Source of the DNA: Garicola koreensis | GTDB taxonomy: Bacteria > Actinomycetota > Actinomycetes > Actinomycetales > Micrococcaceae | Direction of reading: 5' to 3' | DNA length: 64,000 bases | NCBI RefSeq assembly: GCF_014195445.1 | Contig: NZ_JACIBT010000005.1 | Span: 23,239 to 87,238, forward strand | Part shown: positions 54,994 through 63,177 of the stretch, piece by piece | Position numbering within the stretch: the stretch's first letter is position 1 | How the letters are laid out: every line of letters starts with the position of its first letter | Program-made: the position numbers and the translations under genes | The notes under the pieces: model-generated | The model's input: the letters and a program-made list of their open reading frames with translations, nothing else | Databases searched by the model: none | Told to the model about the DNA's origin: nothing

Positions 54994-55872
54994 GTGCGAA
55001 ATTTCTCCAGTCAGATCATGGGTGCCTCACTGCAGGCCGACCAGCTGTCGGTCTCCTATGGTGCCCACCGCATTGTCCACAATGTCGACGTCGACCTGCT
55101 GCCCGGCGGTGTGACCGCGCTGATCGGGCCCAACGGCAGCGGCAAAACCACCTTGCTGCGCGGCATGTGCCGCCTGGCCGAGACCGAGGGTCAGGTGTCC
55201 CTGGACGGCGCAGACATCAGCAGCCTCTCTCCGCGCAGCTTCGCCCAGCGCCTGACCATCCTCGCGCAGCAGCGGCCCACTCCCACCGGGCTGACCGCAG
55301 CCGAGGTCGTGGAACTGGGCCGGCACCCGCATCGCGGACGATTCCGCCGCGCCGACCCCGACGGTGCTGAGGTCGTGGAGCGGTCGCTGGTCCTGTGCGG
55401 ACTCGAGGAGCTGCGCCACCGGCCGGTCACCGAGCTGTCCGGCGGCCAGCTGCAGCGGGTCTGGCTGGCGACGTGTCTGGCCCAGCAGACCGACGTGCTG
55501 CTGCTGGACGAACCCACGACCTTCTTGGATATGAAACACCAGATGAGCCTGCTGGACCTCATCCGCGACCTCGCGGACATCCACGGCCTCACCGTGGGCG
55601 TGGTGCTGCATGACCTGGAACAGGCCGCCGACATCGCCGATCACGTGGTCCTGCTCCAGGAGGGCAGCGTGCTGTCCGCGGGGACGCCGTCGGAGGTGAT
55701 GACCTCGGCGCGGCTCAGCGAGGTCTACGGAGTCCCGATCGACGTCGCGCCGATGCCCTCAGGAGGACTGTCGGTGCGTGCCCAGCGGGCCGGACGGCGC
55801 CGCGCAGCCCCGGAGGCCGCACCCACCCCGGCCCGAGAAGAGTCGACAGCGGCCCTGCCGATTCCCGCCTGA
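54994..55872 (+). CDS. Fe3+-siderophore ABC transporter ATP-binding protein
   Basis: A 292-residue FhuC/FepC-type ATPase. Walker A GPNGSGKT, signature LSGGQLQR, Walker B DVLLLDEPTTFLDM, and H-loop VVLHDLEQA are complete. GTG start at 54994 or the ATG at 55018; neither has a clear ribosome site. The Ala/Arg-rich C-terminal tail is unusual. First gene of the importer behind an IdeR-like box. SBP follows 57 bp later. Confidence 0.94.
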   Translation: MRNFSSQIMGASLQADQLSVSYGAHRIVHNVDVDLLPGGVTALIGPNGSGKTTLLRGMCRLAETEGQVSLDGADISSLSPRSFAQRLTILAQQRPTPTGLTAAEVVELGRHPHRGRFRRADPDGAEVVERSLVLCGLEELRHRPVTELSGGQLQRVWLATCLAQQTDVLLLDEPTTFLDMKHQMSLLDLIRDLADIHGLTVGVVLHDLEQAADIADHVVLLQEGSVLSAGTPSEVMTSARLSEVYGVPIDVAPMPSGGLSVRAQRAGRRRAAPEAAPTPAREESTAALPIPA

Positions 55873-55929
55873 GCCGTTCCGCCCCCTGAGCCGTTCCCAC
55901 CCCGCTGCGTCCGTCCCGGAAGGACACCG

Positions 55930-56934
55930 ATGAGCCTCGCCGAAACCCTCTCCGCCCGCCGTCTGCTCTGCCTGGCGGCACTGAGCGTGCTGTCCCTGAG
56001 CGCCTGCGGCACCACCGACGTCGACACCGGTGACGAGTCCGAGGCCGACTCGGATGCCGGCCCCATCACTGTCACCGACCATTCCGGCGAGGAGATCACC
56101 ATCGAGGGTCCCGCTCAGCGGGTGGTCACCCTGGAATGGGCCCAGACGGAGAACGTCGAGATGCTCGGCGGCAACCACGTCGGCGCGGCTGACCTGGAGG
56201 GCTATGAGGCATGGGCCTCCGCCGCTGAGGTCGATGAGGACGTCGTCGACGTCGGACTGCGCACTGAGCCCAGCATCGAGGCCATCGGCCGGGCGAACCC
56301 GGATCTGATCATCGGATCCGAGGAGTCGGTGCCCGAGGGGCTGATGCAGGATCTTGAGGAGATTGCGCCGGTGGTGTTGCAGGAATCCGCCGACGCCTCT
56401 GACCCGCTGGGGCATATGGAGCGCACATTCTTCCAGACCGCAGACCTGCTCGGCGCCCAGGACGAGGCCGAGCAGATCTGGGGCGACTACGAACAGACCC
56501 TGGAGGACTCCCGAGAGAGCATCTCTGCCGCCGACGCTGAGCAGACCCCCTTCGTGGTCGCCTACCCCTCCATCGAGGGCAACACCGCCACCTTCCGGAT
56601 GCACGGTCCCGGCGCGATGGTCAGTGCCGTGGGCGAGGAGATCGGCCTGGATCCGGCCTGGGAGCAGGAGGGCGACGCCGACTGGGCGATCAGCTCCTCC
56701 GACGTCGAAGGCCTCACCGCCCTGCCCGAGGCGACCGAGCTCTTCTGGTGGACCGCCTCCACCGAGCCTGAGGACCCCTTCGCCGGACTGCAGGACAACT
56801 CCGCCTGGAACTCACTGGGCTTCGTGGAGAACGACCGGATGTACCCGATCCAGCGCACCTGGCTCTACGGCGGACCCGGCTCGGCCATGCAGTGGGCCGA
56901 ACAGCTCACCGAGACCGTCTCCGACGACGGCTGA
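55930..56934 (+). CDS. Fe3+-siderophore ABC transporter substrate-binding lipoprotein
   Basis: A 334-residue FepB/FhuD-type binding protein. Lipobox LSAC (C26), then an acidic linker, then the fold starting ITVTDHSGEEITIEGPAQRVV and the signature TEPSIEAIGRANPDLIIG. GAAGGA sits at good spacing before the ATG. Ferric siderophore ligand; type of siderophore unknown. The next gene's true start lies 32 bp beyond the stop. Confidence 0.94.
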   Translation: MSLAETLSARRLLCLAALSVLSLSACGTTDVDTGDESEADSDAGPITVTDHSGEEITIEGPAQRVVTLEWAQTENVEMLGGNHVGAADLEGYEAWASAAEVDEDVVDVGLRTEPSIEAIGRANPDLIIGSEESVPEGLMQDLEEIAPVVLQESADASDPLGHMERTFFQTADLLGAQDEAEQIWGDYEQTLEDSRESISAADAEQTPFVVAYPSIEGNTATFRMHGPGAMVSAVGEEIGLDPAWEQEGDADWAISSSDVEGLTALPEATELFWWTASTEPEDPFAGLQDNSAWNSLGFVENDRMYPIQRTWLYGGPGSAMQWAEQLTETVSDDG

Positions 56935-56966
56935 GTACCACAACCACCACCGACGACGGCGGCCAC

Positions 56967-59096
56967 GTGACCCAGCAGCCTGACGCTCTTGCGGTGAGCA
57001 CCAGTTCCGCACCCACCACCCCGGCCCGGGCCCGGACCCTGGTGATCCTGACTGTCGCGGTCGGACTCGCGGTGCTGGTCGCCCTCAGTGCCGTCCACCT
57101 GACCCAGGGCACCTCCGGGGCCTCTGCCCGGGAACTGATCTCCGCGCTCATCAGTGGAGATGACTCCCAGCTGAGCGCCATCGCCTTCGACTCACGGCTG
57201 CCGCGGCTGATCGGCGGGCTGGTGGTCGGAGCTGTGCTGGGCATCGCCGGCTGCGCACTGCAGGCAATGACCCGCAACCCGTTGGCCTCCCCGGACACGT
57301 TGGCGGTCAACGCCGGGGCCCACCTGGCACTGACTGCCGCAGCCGCCTTCGGGATCTCGCTGCCGCTGCTGAGCTCGGCGGCCCTGGCCTTCGTGGGCGG
57401 ATTCGGCGCCGCCGGCCTGGTGCTGGCCCTGACCGGCTTCTCCGAGTCCGCGCCGATCCGCCTGGTGCTGGCCGGCACGGTGGTGGCCATGGGTCTGGCC
57501 TCGGTGACCTCGGCGCTGCTGATGATCCATGCCCAGTCCACCCAAGGACTCTTCCTCTGGGGTGCCGGCACGCTGAACCTCTCCGGCATCGGCGCGGTGG
57601 TGGGGCTGCTGCCGGTGATGGCCCCCGCCTTGGTGGTGCTGGTGCTCCTGGCGAGCGCCACCGATGTGCTCTCCCTGGGCAGTGACACTGCCCGATCGAT
57701 GGGGGTTCGTGTGGGTCTGGTGCGCGCCGGGCTGCTGGTCTGCTCGGTGGCGCTGGCATCCTGTGCGGTCACCATGGTGGGCCCGTTGGGCTTTGTGGGG
57801 CTCTGCGCCCCAGCGATCATCCGGCTGCTCTCCGCCCGGGTGATCCGCTTCGGCCGCTTTGGCTGGGCGATGGCCGGCTCCGGACTGCTCGGCGCGCTCA
57901 TCGTGATCGGCGCCGACGTCGGCGTCCGCGGTATTTTCTTGGGCGGCATCTTCGGCTTCACCGACCTCAGCCTCGCCGTCGGGATCCCCACCGGCGTGGT
58001 CACCTCACTCATCGGCGCGGTCTTCCTGGTGGCGCTGGCGATGCGGATGCGCAGCGGCGGCAGTCAGGAGATTGCGGCCCTGGGCCTGCCCAGCGCGGTT
58101 CGGCTCTCCCGGCGCCTGACCGTCACCCTCACCGTTTCGGTGCTGCTGCTGGTGCTGGCAGTGGGCGGGATGCTGCTGGGGGACTGGTGGCTGCGCCTGG
58201 GTGATGTGCTGCTCTGGCTTCAGGGGCAGTCAGCCCGGGCCATCGAGATCGCTCTGGACTTCCGGGCCCCGCGGGTGGCTGCAGCGCTGCTGGCCGGTGC
58301 GGTGCTGGCAGTCGCCGGCGGGTTGGTGCAGACCGTCACCCGCAACCCGCTGGCCGAACCCGGAATCCTTGGAGTGGCAGCCTCCGGCGGCGCGGGGGCG
58401 GTGATCGCACTGATCGTGCTGCCGTCCTCCTCGGTGTGGTCCATGTCCGCCGGGGCTGCCACCGGGGCGGTTCTGGCCGGAGTGATCGTCTTTGCGCTGG
58501 CCAGTTCGCGCACCAGCTCCCCGGAGCGAGTGGTGCTGGTGGGCATCGGAGTGATGACGGCCGCGCAGGCCATCACCCAACTGCTGATCTCCACCACCCA
58601 GCCGCACAACCAGGCGATGGCCATCTCGTGGCTGGGCGGGTCCACCTTCGGCACTGCCTGGCGGGATCTGGTGCCGATGCTGGTGGTGCTGGCGCTGGCA
58701 GTGCCCGTGCTGGTGGTGCTGCGACGGGAGTTGGACCTGGTGGGCATCGACGACCTCACCCCGCGGATCCTGGGAGTCTCCTTACCGGTGGTGCGCGCAG
58801 TGGCGCTGACCACCGCCGTGCTGCTGGCCGCCGTCTCGGTGGTCGCGGTGGGAGTGATCACCTTCGTGGGCCTGGCGGCGCCGCATCTGGCCCGCATGCT
58901 GGTCGGCCGTGAACATCGCTGGTTCCTGCCGGTGTCTGCGCTGCTGGGGGCCGCGCTGGTCTCGGTGTCCGACACCTTCGGCCGCACCGTCATCGCCCCG
59001 GACCAGCTGCCGGCCGGGCTCGTGGTCGCCGTCGTCGGCCCGCCGTACCTGCTGTGGCTGCTGCGGCGCTCAACGTCCCAAGCGGCTCGCCGGTGA
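56967..59096 (+). CDS. Fe3+-siderophore ABC transporter permease, fused two-domain (FhuB-like)
   Basis: A 709-residue permease in which both FecCD-family halves are one chain (about 40-365 and 385-700), as in FhuB. Both halves show the coupling pattern TRNPLAxPxxLxVxAGA and a GxIxFVGLxxPH-type loop (ITFVGLAAPHLARM in the second half, MVGPLGFVGLCAPAI in the first). I start at GTG 56967; the longer frame overlaps the binding-protein gene. Its stop abuts that of the convergent manB gene without a gap. Confidence 0.94.
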   Translation: MTQQPDALAVSTSSAPTTPARARTLVILTVAVGLAVLVALSAVHLTQGTSGASARELISALISGDDSQLSAIAFDSRLPRLIGGLVVGAVLGIAGCALQAMTRNPLASPDTLAVNAGAHLALTAAAAFGISLPLLSSAALAFVGGFGAAGLVLALTGFSESAPIRLVLAGTVVAMGLASVTSALLMIHAQSTQGLFLWGAGTLNLSGIGAVVGLLPVMAPALVVLVLLASATDVLSLGSDTARSMGVRVGLVRAGLLVCSVALASCAVTMVGPLGFVGLCAPAIIRLLSARVIRFGRFGWAMAGSGLLGALIVIGADVGVRGIFLGGIFGFTDLSLAVGIPTGVVTSLIGAVFLVALAMRMRSGGSQEIAALGLPSAVRLSRRLTVTLTVSVLLLVLAVGGMLLGDWWLRLGDVLLWLQGQSARAIEIALDFRAPRVAAALLAGAVLAVAGGLVQTVTRNPLAEPGILGVAASGGAGAVIALIVLPSSSVWSMSAGAATGAVLAGVIVFALASSRTSSPERVVLVGIGVMTAAQAITQLLISTTQPHNQAMAISWLGGSTFGTAWRDLVPMLVVLALAVPVLVVLRRELDLVGIDDLTPRILGVSLPVVRAVALTTAVLLAAVSVVAVGVITFVGLAAPHLARMLVGREHRWFLPVSALLGAALVSVSDTFGRTVIAPDQLPAGLVVAVVGPPYLLWLLRRSTSQAARR

Positions 59097-60503
59097 TCAG
59101 CCGCGGATGATGCTCAGCACCTCGTCGCGGACCGCCTCCATCTGTTCCGGTGTGTGGGCCTCACCGTTGAACCGCAGGAACGGTTCGGTGTTGGAGGGCC
59201 GCAGGTTGAACCACCAGGAATCGTCGCTGGCGCGCAGCGTGACCCCGTCCATGTGGGAGACTGCGGCGTCGCGGTGGGCAAATGCCTGGGCCACCCGATC
59301 CATGGCGGCCGACTTGTCCTCCACCTCCGAGTTGATCTCCCCGGAGGCGAAGTAGGGGTTGTACTCGGCGACCAGCTCGCCCAGACCCAGCCGCTGCTCA
59401 CCGAGTGCGGCCAGCACATGCATCGCAGCCAGCATCCCCGTGTCGGCGTTGTAGAAGTCACGAAAGTAGTAGTGCGCGGAGTGCTCACCGCCGAAGACCG
59501 CAGACTCCTGCGCCATCACCGCCTTGATGAACGAGTGCCCCACCCGCGTCTCCACCGCACGGCCGCCCCGACGGGCCACCAGCTCGGGCACGGCCCGGGA
59601 GGTGATCAGGTTATGGATGATCACCGGCTCGACCTCCCCGGCGGCTTGGACCCGAGCGATCTCCCGGTCAGCCACCAGGGCGGTCACAGCGGAGGGGGAG
59701 ACCGGCTCGCCCGACTCATCGATGACGAAGCAGCGGTCGGCGTCGCCGTCGAAGGCCAGGCCGATGTCGGCGCCGGAGGCGATCACCGCACGCTGCAGGT
59801 CACGCAGGTTCTCCGGCTCCAATGGGTTGGCCGGGTGGTTGGGGAAGGTGCCGTCCAGCTCGAAGTACAGCGGCACAATCTCCAGCGGCAGAGCGGAGAG
59901 CCGCTCATCGCCGAGCACTGCCGGGGTGGTCATACCGGCCATACCGTTTCCTGCATCGACGGCCACCTTCAGCGGGCGGATGCCCTCCAGGTCCACCAGA
60001 CTGCGCAGATAGGCCGCATAGTCGCTCAGCGTGTCGGTGGAGTCGATCGCGCCGGGGGTTTCGGCGGCGGGAAACGTGCCGGCGTCGAGATAGTTCTGTG
60101 CGACACGTTGAATCTCATCCAGTCCAGTGTCTGCGCTCAGCGGCACCGCCCCGGCATTGGACATCTTCATCCCGTTGTACCCGGCCGGATTATGGCTGGC
60201 GGTGAACACGACACCGGCGGCGTTCAGCGTCCCGGAGGCGAAATAGAGCATATCCGTGGAGATCATCCCCAGCTGCGTCACCTGGGCGCCGCGGTGGGCA
60301 GCCCCTTCAGCGAAGGCTTCTGCGAACTCGGCTGAAGAGGGGCGCATATCGCCGCCGACCAGGACGCGCTGGCCGGCCAGCTCCAGGACGTCGACGAAGG
60401 CTGCGGCCACTGCCCGCACCGAGTCGGCAGTGATACTCTGCCCGACGATGCCGCGCACATCATAGGCTTTGAAAGATTCGCTCAGATCTATAGTCACAGC
60501 CAT
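59097..60503 (-). CDS. manB: Phosphomannomutase/phosphoglucomutase
   Basis: Interconverts hexose 1- and 6-phosphates through a phosphoserine enzyme. 468 residues. The phosphoserine loop TASHNPAGYNG has S103; the Mg2+ site is DGDADR near residue 247; the sugar-recognition GEHSAHYYFRD and C-terminal RPSNTEPFLRF phosphate-binding stretch are present. Provides GDP-mannose or glucose-1-phosphate precursors for cell-wall and storage polymers. Monocistronic, divergent from the next gene. Confidence 0.95.
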   Translation of the reverse strand: MAVTIDLSESFKAYDVRGIVGQSITADSVRAVAAAFVDVLELAGQRVLVGGDMRPSSAEFAEAFAEGAAHRGAQVTQLGMISTDMLYFASGTLNAAGVVFTASHNPAGYNGMKMSNAGAVPLSADTGLDEIQRVAQNYLDAGTFPAAETPGAIDSTDTLSDYAAYLRSLVDLEGIRPLKVAVDAGNGMAGMTTPAVLGDERLSALPLEIVPLYFELDGTFPNHPANPLEPENLRDLQRAVIASGADIGLAFDGDADRCFVIDESGEPVSPSAVTALVADREIARVQAAGEVEPVIIHNLITSRAVPELVARRGGRAVETRVGHSFIKAVMAQESAVFGGEHSAHYYFRDFYNADTGMLAAMHVLAALGEQRLGLGELVAEYNPYFASGEINSEVEDKSAAMDRVAQAFAHRDAAVSHMDGVTLRASDDSWWFNLRPSNTEPFLRFNGEAHTPEQMEAVRDEVLSIIRG

Positions 60504-60560
60504 ATCCTACGGTCCGGGGCACGGAGTGCCGCATTGAGGGACATTGCGTAGACTGGGTGC

Positions 60561-61400
60561 ATGGAAATCCTGATGCTGCTGGCCGCGGGCGTGGTGCTCT
60601 TCCTGGTGATCCGCATGTTCATGCAGCGTCAAGCGGGCAAGATGAACGAGAAGATCCAGGAAGAAGTCACACCTGAGACGGCGCGGCAGGCTGCGCTCTC
60701 GCTCAGCGATGACCAGCACAAGGTCATCTATCAGGCCATCGCCAGTGAGGACGCTCGACGTGCTCTGGCGCTGTTCAGGGAGGCCACAGGTGCCCCGGTG
60801 AAGGACTGCGTGGTGGCGGTGCAGGCGCTGCACCGATATCCGCAGGCTGCGCCGTCGGAGCTGAAATTCGCTGAAGACTTCAACCTCCAGGACGACGACG
60901 GCCAGCAGGTCCAGGACGAGTACGTCGAGGACGCGATCGACGACGTCCGCCAAGACCTGTCCGACAACGACTCTGACTCAGGGTCTCCGCTGGCAGAAGC
61001 TGATCCCAACACCGGCCGGATCCTGGGGGACAACGCCGAACAGGTGCCCGACATCCCCGGCGGGCAGTCCGCGGAGACCAAAGACGATGACGACGTCGAC
61101 GCTAAGGCGCGGGAGCTTCTGGAGCAGTCTGGTTTTGACCGGGAGCAGGAACTGACCATCCCCGAGGAATGGTCCGCCGAAGAGGACGATGAGCAGGCCG
61201 GTTTCCACCTGGAGGTCCAGCGCGGCGATGAGAAGATCACGCTCTCCCACGAGGATCTGGAGCCTTGGGTGCACGATCAGCTGCATGCGCTGCTGCGCGA
61301 CGATCATGTCGAAGAGGCCGCCGAGCTGCTCTCGCAGCATTCGCCGCTGACCACCGAGGAGGCCCACCGTTTCCTGGTGGTCTTCAAGGACCAGAGCTGA
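60561..61400 (+). CDS. Membrane-anchored protein with two ribosomal L7/L12-like modules
   Basis: A 279-residue protein of unknown function. Residues 1-18 are a hydrophobic N-terminal anchor. Residues about 55-95 match the helical part of ribosomal L7/L12 C-terminal domains (IASEDARRALALFREATGA with following VKDCVVAVQAL). A long Asp/Glu/Gln-rich linker (about 110-200) follows, and residues about 235-275 hold a weaker second copy (LLRDDHVEEAAELLSQHSP, then EEAHRFLVVF). The acidic composition fits a cytosolic tail. Family of this sort is known in actinobacteria but not assigned. Divergent from manB across 57 bp. Confidence 0.75.
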   Translation: MEILMLLAAGVVLFLVIRMFMQRQAGKMNEKIQEEVTPETARQAALSLSDDQHKVIYQAIASEDARRALALFREATGAPVKDCVVAVQALHRYPQAAPSELKFAEDFNLQDDDGQQVQDEYVEDAIDDVRQDLSDNDSDSGSPLAEADPNTGRILGDNAEQVPDIPGGQSAETKDDDDVDAKARELLEQSGFDREQELTIPEEWSAEEDDEQAGFHLEVQRGDEKITLSHEDLEPWVHDQLHALLRDDHVEEAAELLSQHSPLTTEEAHRFLVVFKDQS

Positions 61401-61421
61401 GTATCGCTCTGCCCTGCTGGC

Positions 61422-61506
61422 GGAGCGGGTGGGATTCGAACCCACGGTAGGGATCGCCTACAGCGGTTTTCAAGACCGCCACCTTCGGCCGCTCGGTCAC
61501 CGCTCC
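61422..61506 (-). tRNA. tRNA-Ser (anticodon TGA)
   Basis: 85 nt, long variable arm. Acceptor GGAGCGG pairs with CCGCTCC; anticodon stem GCGGT/ACCGC around CTTGAAA gives anticodon TGA. T arm GGTTCGAAT. A TATAGT -10 lies at 61549-61554 on the minus strand with no good -35. Confidence 0.97.
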
Positions 61507-61609
61507 GTGGAGGCCCAGACACCGAATGCCCAGAATCTCCAGGTACGAACTATACGCCACAGCCGACGCCCGTTTCGAGCCGGCGGCCTCCAGAGGGGCT
61601 GTGACTGCC

Positions 61610-61615
61610 TATAAT
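61610..61615 (+). promoter_or_regulatory. -10 element TATAAT of a probable leaderless promoter
   Basis: A consensus TATAAT lies 9 bases before the ATG at 61625, so transcription would begin at or within about 3 nt of the start codon. No ribosome-binding site precedes the ATG, which fits a leaderless mRNA, common in actinobacteria. No matching -35. Confidence 0.6.
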
Positions 61616-61624
61616 TGGGCCACT

Positions 61625-62056
61625 ATGAACTTGTTCGCCCGCCGCCGTCGTGCCAAGCAGCTGGAGAAGGACTTGGGTGCCGGCCTGTGGCGGCAGGCTC
61701 ACGATCGCTATGTCCGCGGGTTGGACCGGTACCATCAGATCCTCGCAGGAGTGCAGGACGACGAACTGCACAACCAACTTGTGCCCATCGGAGACGAGTT
61801 GGCCGCCCAGCTTCCGCGGGTCTACCAGCTGTGCAGAACGGCCCACGCACAGTATCCGGCCACAGAGCTGCGAGTCCCCGCAGGTGCTCAGCATCTTCAC
61901 TCGGGCCTCTCGCGGGCGGCCAATCATCTTGCCACCACCGCCGAGGCGGAAGCGATGGCCCGGCTGAACCATGGGCGGATCGAAGCGGTCCGACATCGGG
62001 CAGATGAGGTGCTTCGGTCCCTGCAGGAAGCAGAAGATCACTTCAGCGACGATTGA
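61625..62056 (+). CDS. Small helical protein of unknown function
   Basis: A 143-residue protein, mainly helical, basic at the N terminus (FARRRRAKQLEKDLG) and acidic at the C terminus. Residues about 60-135 look coiled-coil-like (Ala/Glu/Arg-rich heptads). No family recognised. ATG at 61625 is 9 bases after TATAAT; the longer frame has no start support. It borders the tRNA-Thr attachment remnant, so it is the last gene of the native chromosome before the integrated element. Confidence 0.72.
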   Translation: MNLFARRRRAKQLEKDLGAGLWRQAHDRYVRGLDRYHQILAGVQDDELHNQLVPIGDELAAQLPRVYQLCRTAHAQYPATELRVPAGAQHLHSGLSRAANHLATTAEAEAMARLNHGRIEAVRHRADEVLRSLQEAEDHFSDD

Positions 62057-62062
62057 TGCGGC

Positions 62063-62104
62063 GGAGCCGCCTGCCGGAATCGAACCGGCGGCCTATTCAT
62101 TTTG
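62063..62104 (-). other. Attachment-site remnant: duplicated 3' end of tRNA-Thr
   Basis: On the minus strand, about 42 nt reproduce the 3' part of an actinobacterial tRNA-Thr(CGT) type: anticodon-stem half TGAAT, variable AGGCC, T arm GCCGG-TTCGATT-CCGGC, acceptor 3' half AGGCGGC and T. The 5' half of a tRNA is absent and the sequence before the anticodon stem does not fold as one. This is what remains when an element integrates into a tRNA gene. The 3' side borders native chromosome; the element extends to higher coordinates. Confidence 0.78.
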
Positions 62105-62151
62105 GATGCATCCGGCTCCCGGCGACCGATGTTGACGGGCGTTATCCCAGG

Positions 62152-63134
62152 TCATCCTCGGGATCGGGGGCTGCTGGAGCGTTGATCGACGTAGTCAGAA
62201 GTAGCTCTTTGTGGGGCTGTTGTACGTACCAAACGTACGTACCTCAGGAGTCGTCCGAGGGCTCTCGTAGTCCCTGCAGTGCGCCGGACAACACCGAGGC
62301 GTCGGCCCGTCCTGGTCTTCACGATCGCGGGGGAGCGGTCCAGGACCATCTCGCCGTCGTCGGTGAACTCGACCATCGGCCATGTGATGGCCGTGGCCTC
62401 GCCGACCCGCAGCCCGGTCAGCGCCTGCAGGATCGTCAGGTCGATCGCGTTGGCCTGCACGGCGATCCGGTCGGCGAGAGAGTAGCCCCCGCGCTTCGGC
62501 CGAGTGACGCCGTCGGCCGGGTCGAGCGTGAACAGGTGGTCGATGACCTTGTTCCACTCCTCGCGGGTCAGAGCTACGCCGCCGCGGGAGCGCTGTCGAG
62601 GCTGACCGCCGGTGAGGTCGATGCGCTTGCCGGCGATGGGGGGAGGCGGTGATGACCTCATCGCGGGTCATCTGGTCGAGCACGTACTTGCCCAGCACCG
62701 ATCGCGTCTGATGCGCCGACTCGGGGCCGTGCAGTGCGGCGATCTCCTGCAGGCAGCGCTCCAGGGCCCGGAACCGGGTGCCCGAGGCGATGGTGTGGTC
62801 TTTCAAGCTGGCAGTGTGCTCGTGGTCCTGCCGGCAGTCGCCGACCAGGTAGCGCAGCGCGCCGAGGTAGCGGCCTCGGGAAGCTGGTGCCAGCCGGGCG
62901 GCCTCGATGGCCGGGCGGCTGACTTCGGCGATGTAGTCGGTGATGCTGTCCGTGGCTGACCAGGTCGATACCACCGATTCGGTGGTCAGCGCCTCGTAGG
63001 TCTCCCGGGCTCGGCGTCGCGCTTCGCCGACGGAGCGCCCCTTCGATCTGTTCTGTTTTGTCTTCGACCCGTCGAGGGGGGCGGTAGGACCAGTCCAGCC
63101 AGACGGTGCCGTCGGGCTGTCGCCGGCCCTGCAC
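62152..63134 (-). pseudogene. Tyrosine-recombinase (phage-type integrase) remnant, two frameshifts, C-terminal truncated
   Basis: Integrase of the mobile element, disrupted. N-terminal part (about 63134-63040) reads QGRRQPDGTVWLDWSYRP; a +/-1 shift at a GGGG run then gives the frame with VGEARRRARETYEAL and the core-binding domain (about 62974-62640: ITDYIAEVSRPAIEAARLAP, LGKYVLDQMTRDEV). A second shift in a run of six C (about 62636-62641) leads to the catalytic domain, which contains the first active-site Arg in LTGLRVGEA. The region with HxLRH and the nucleophilic Tyr is missing before the att site. Six-base homopolymers could be sequencing errors, but the missing C-terminus indicates real decay. 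Confidence 0.8.
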
Positions 63135-63177
63135 TTCGCTGATCGTGTGCTCGCCGGGATCGAGGCGGCTGGTCGAC

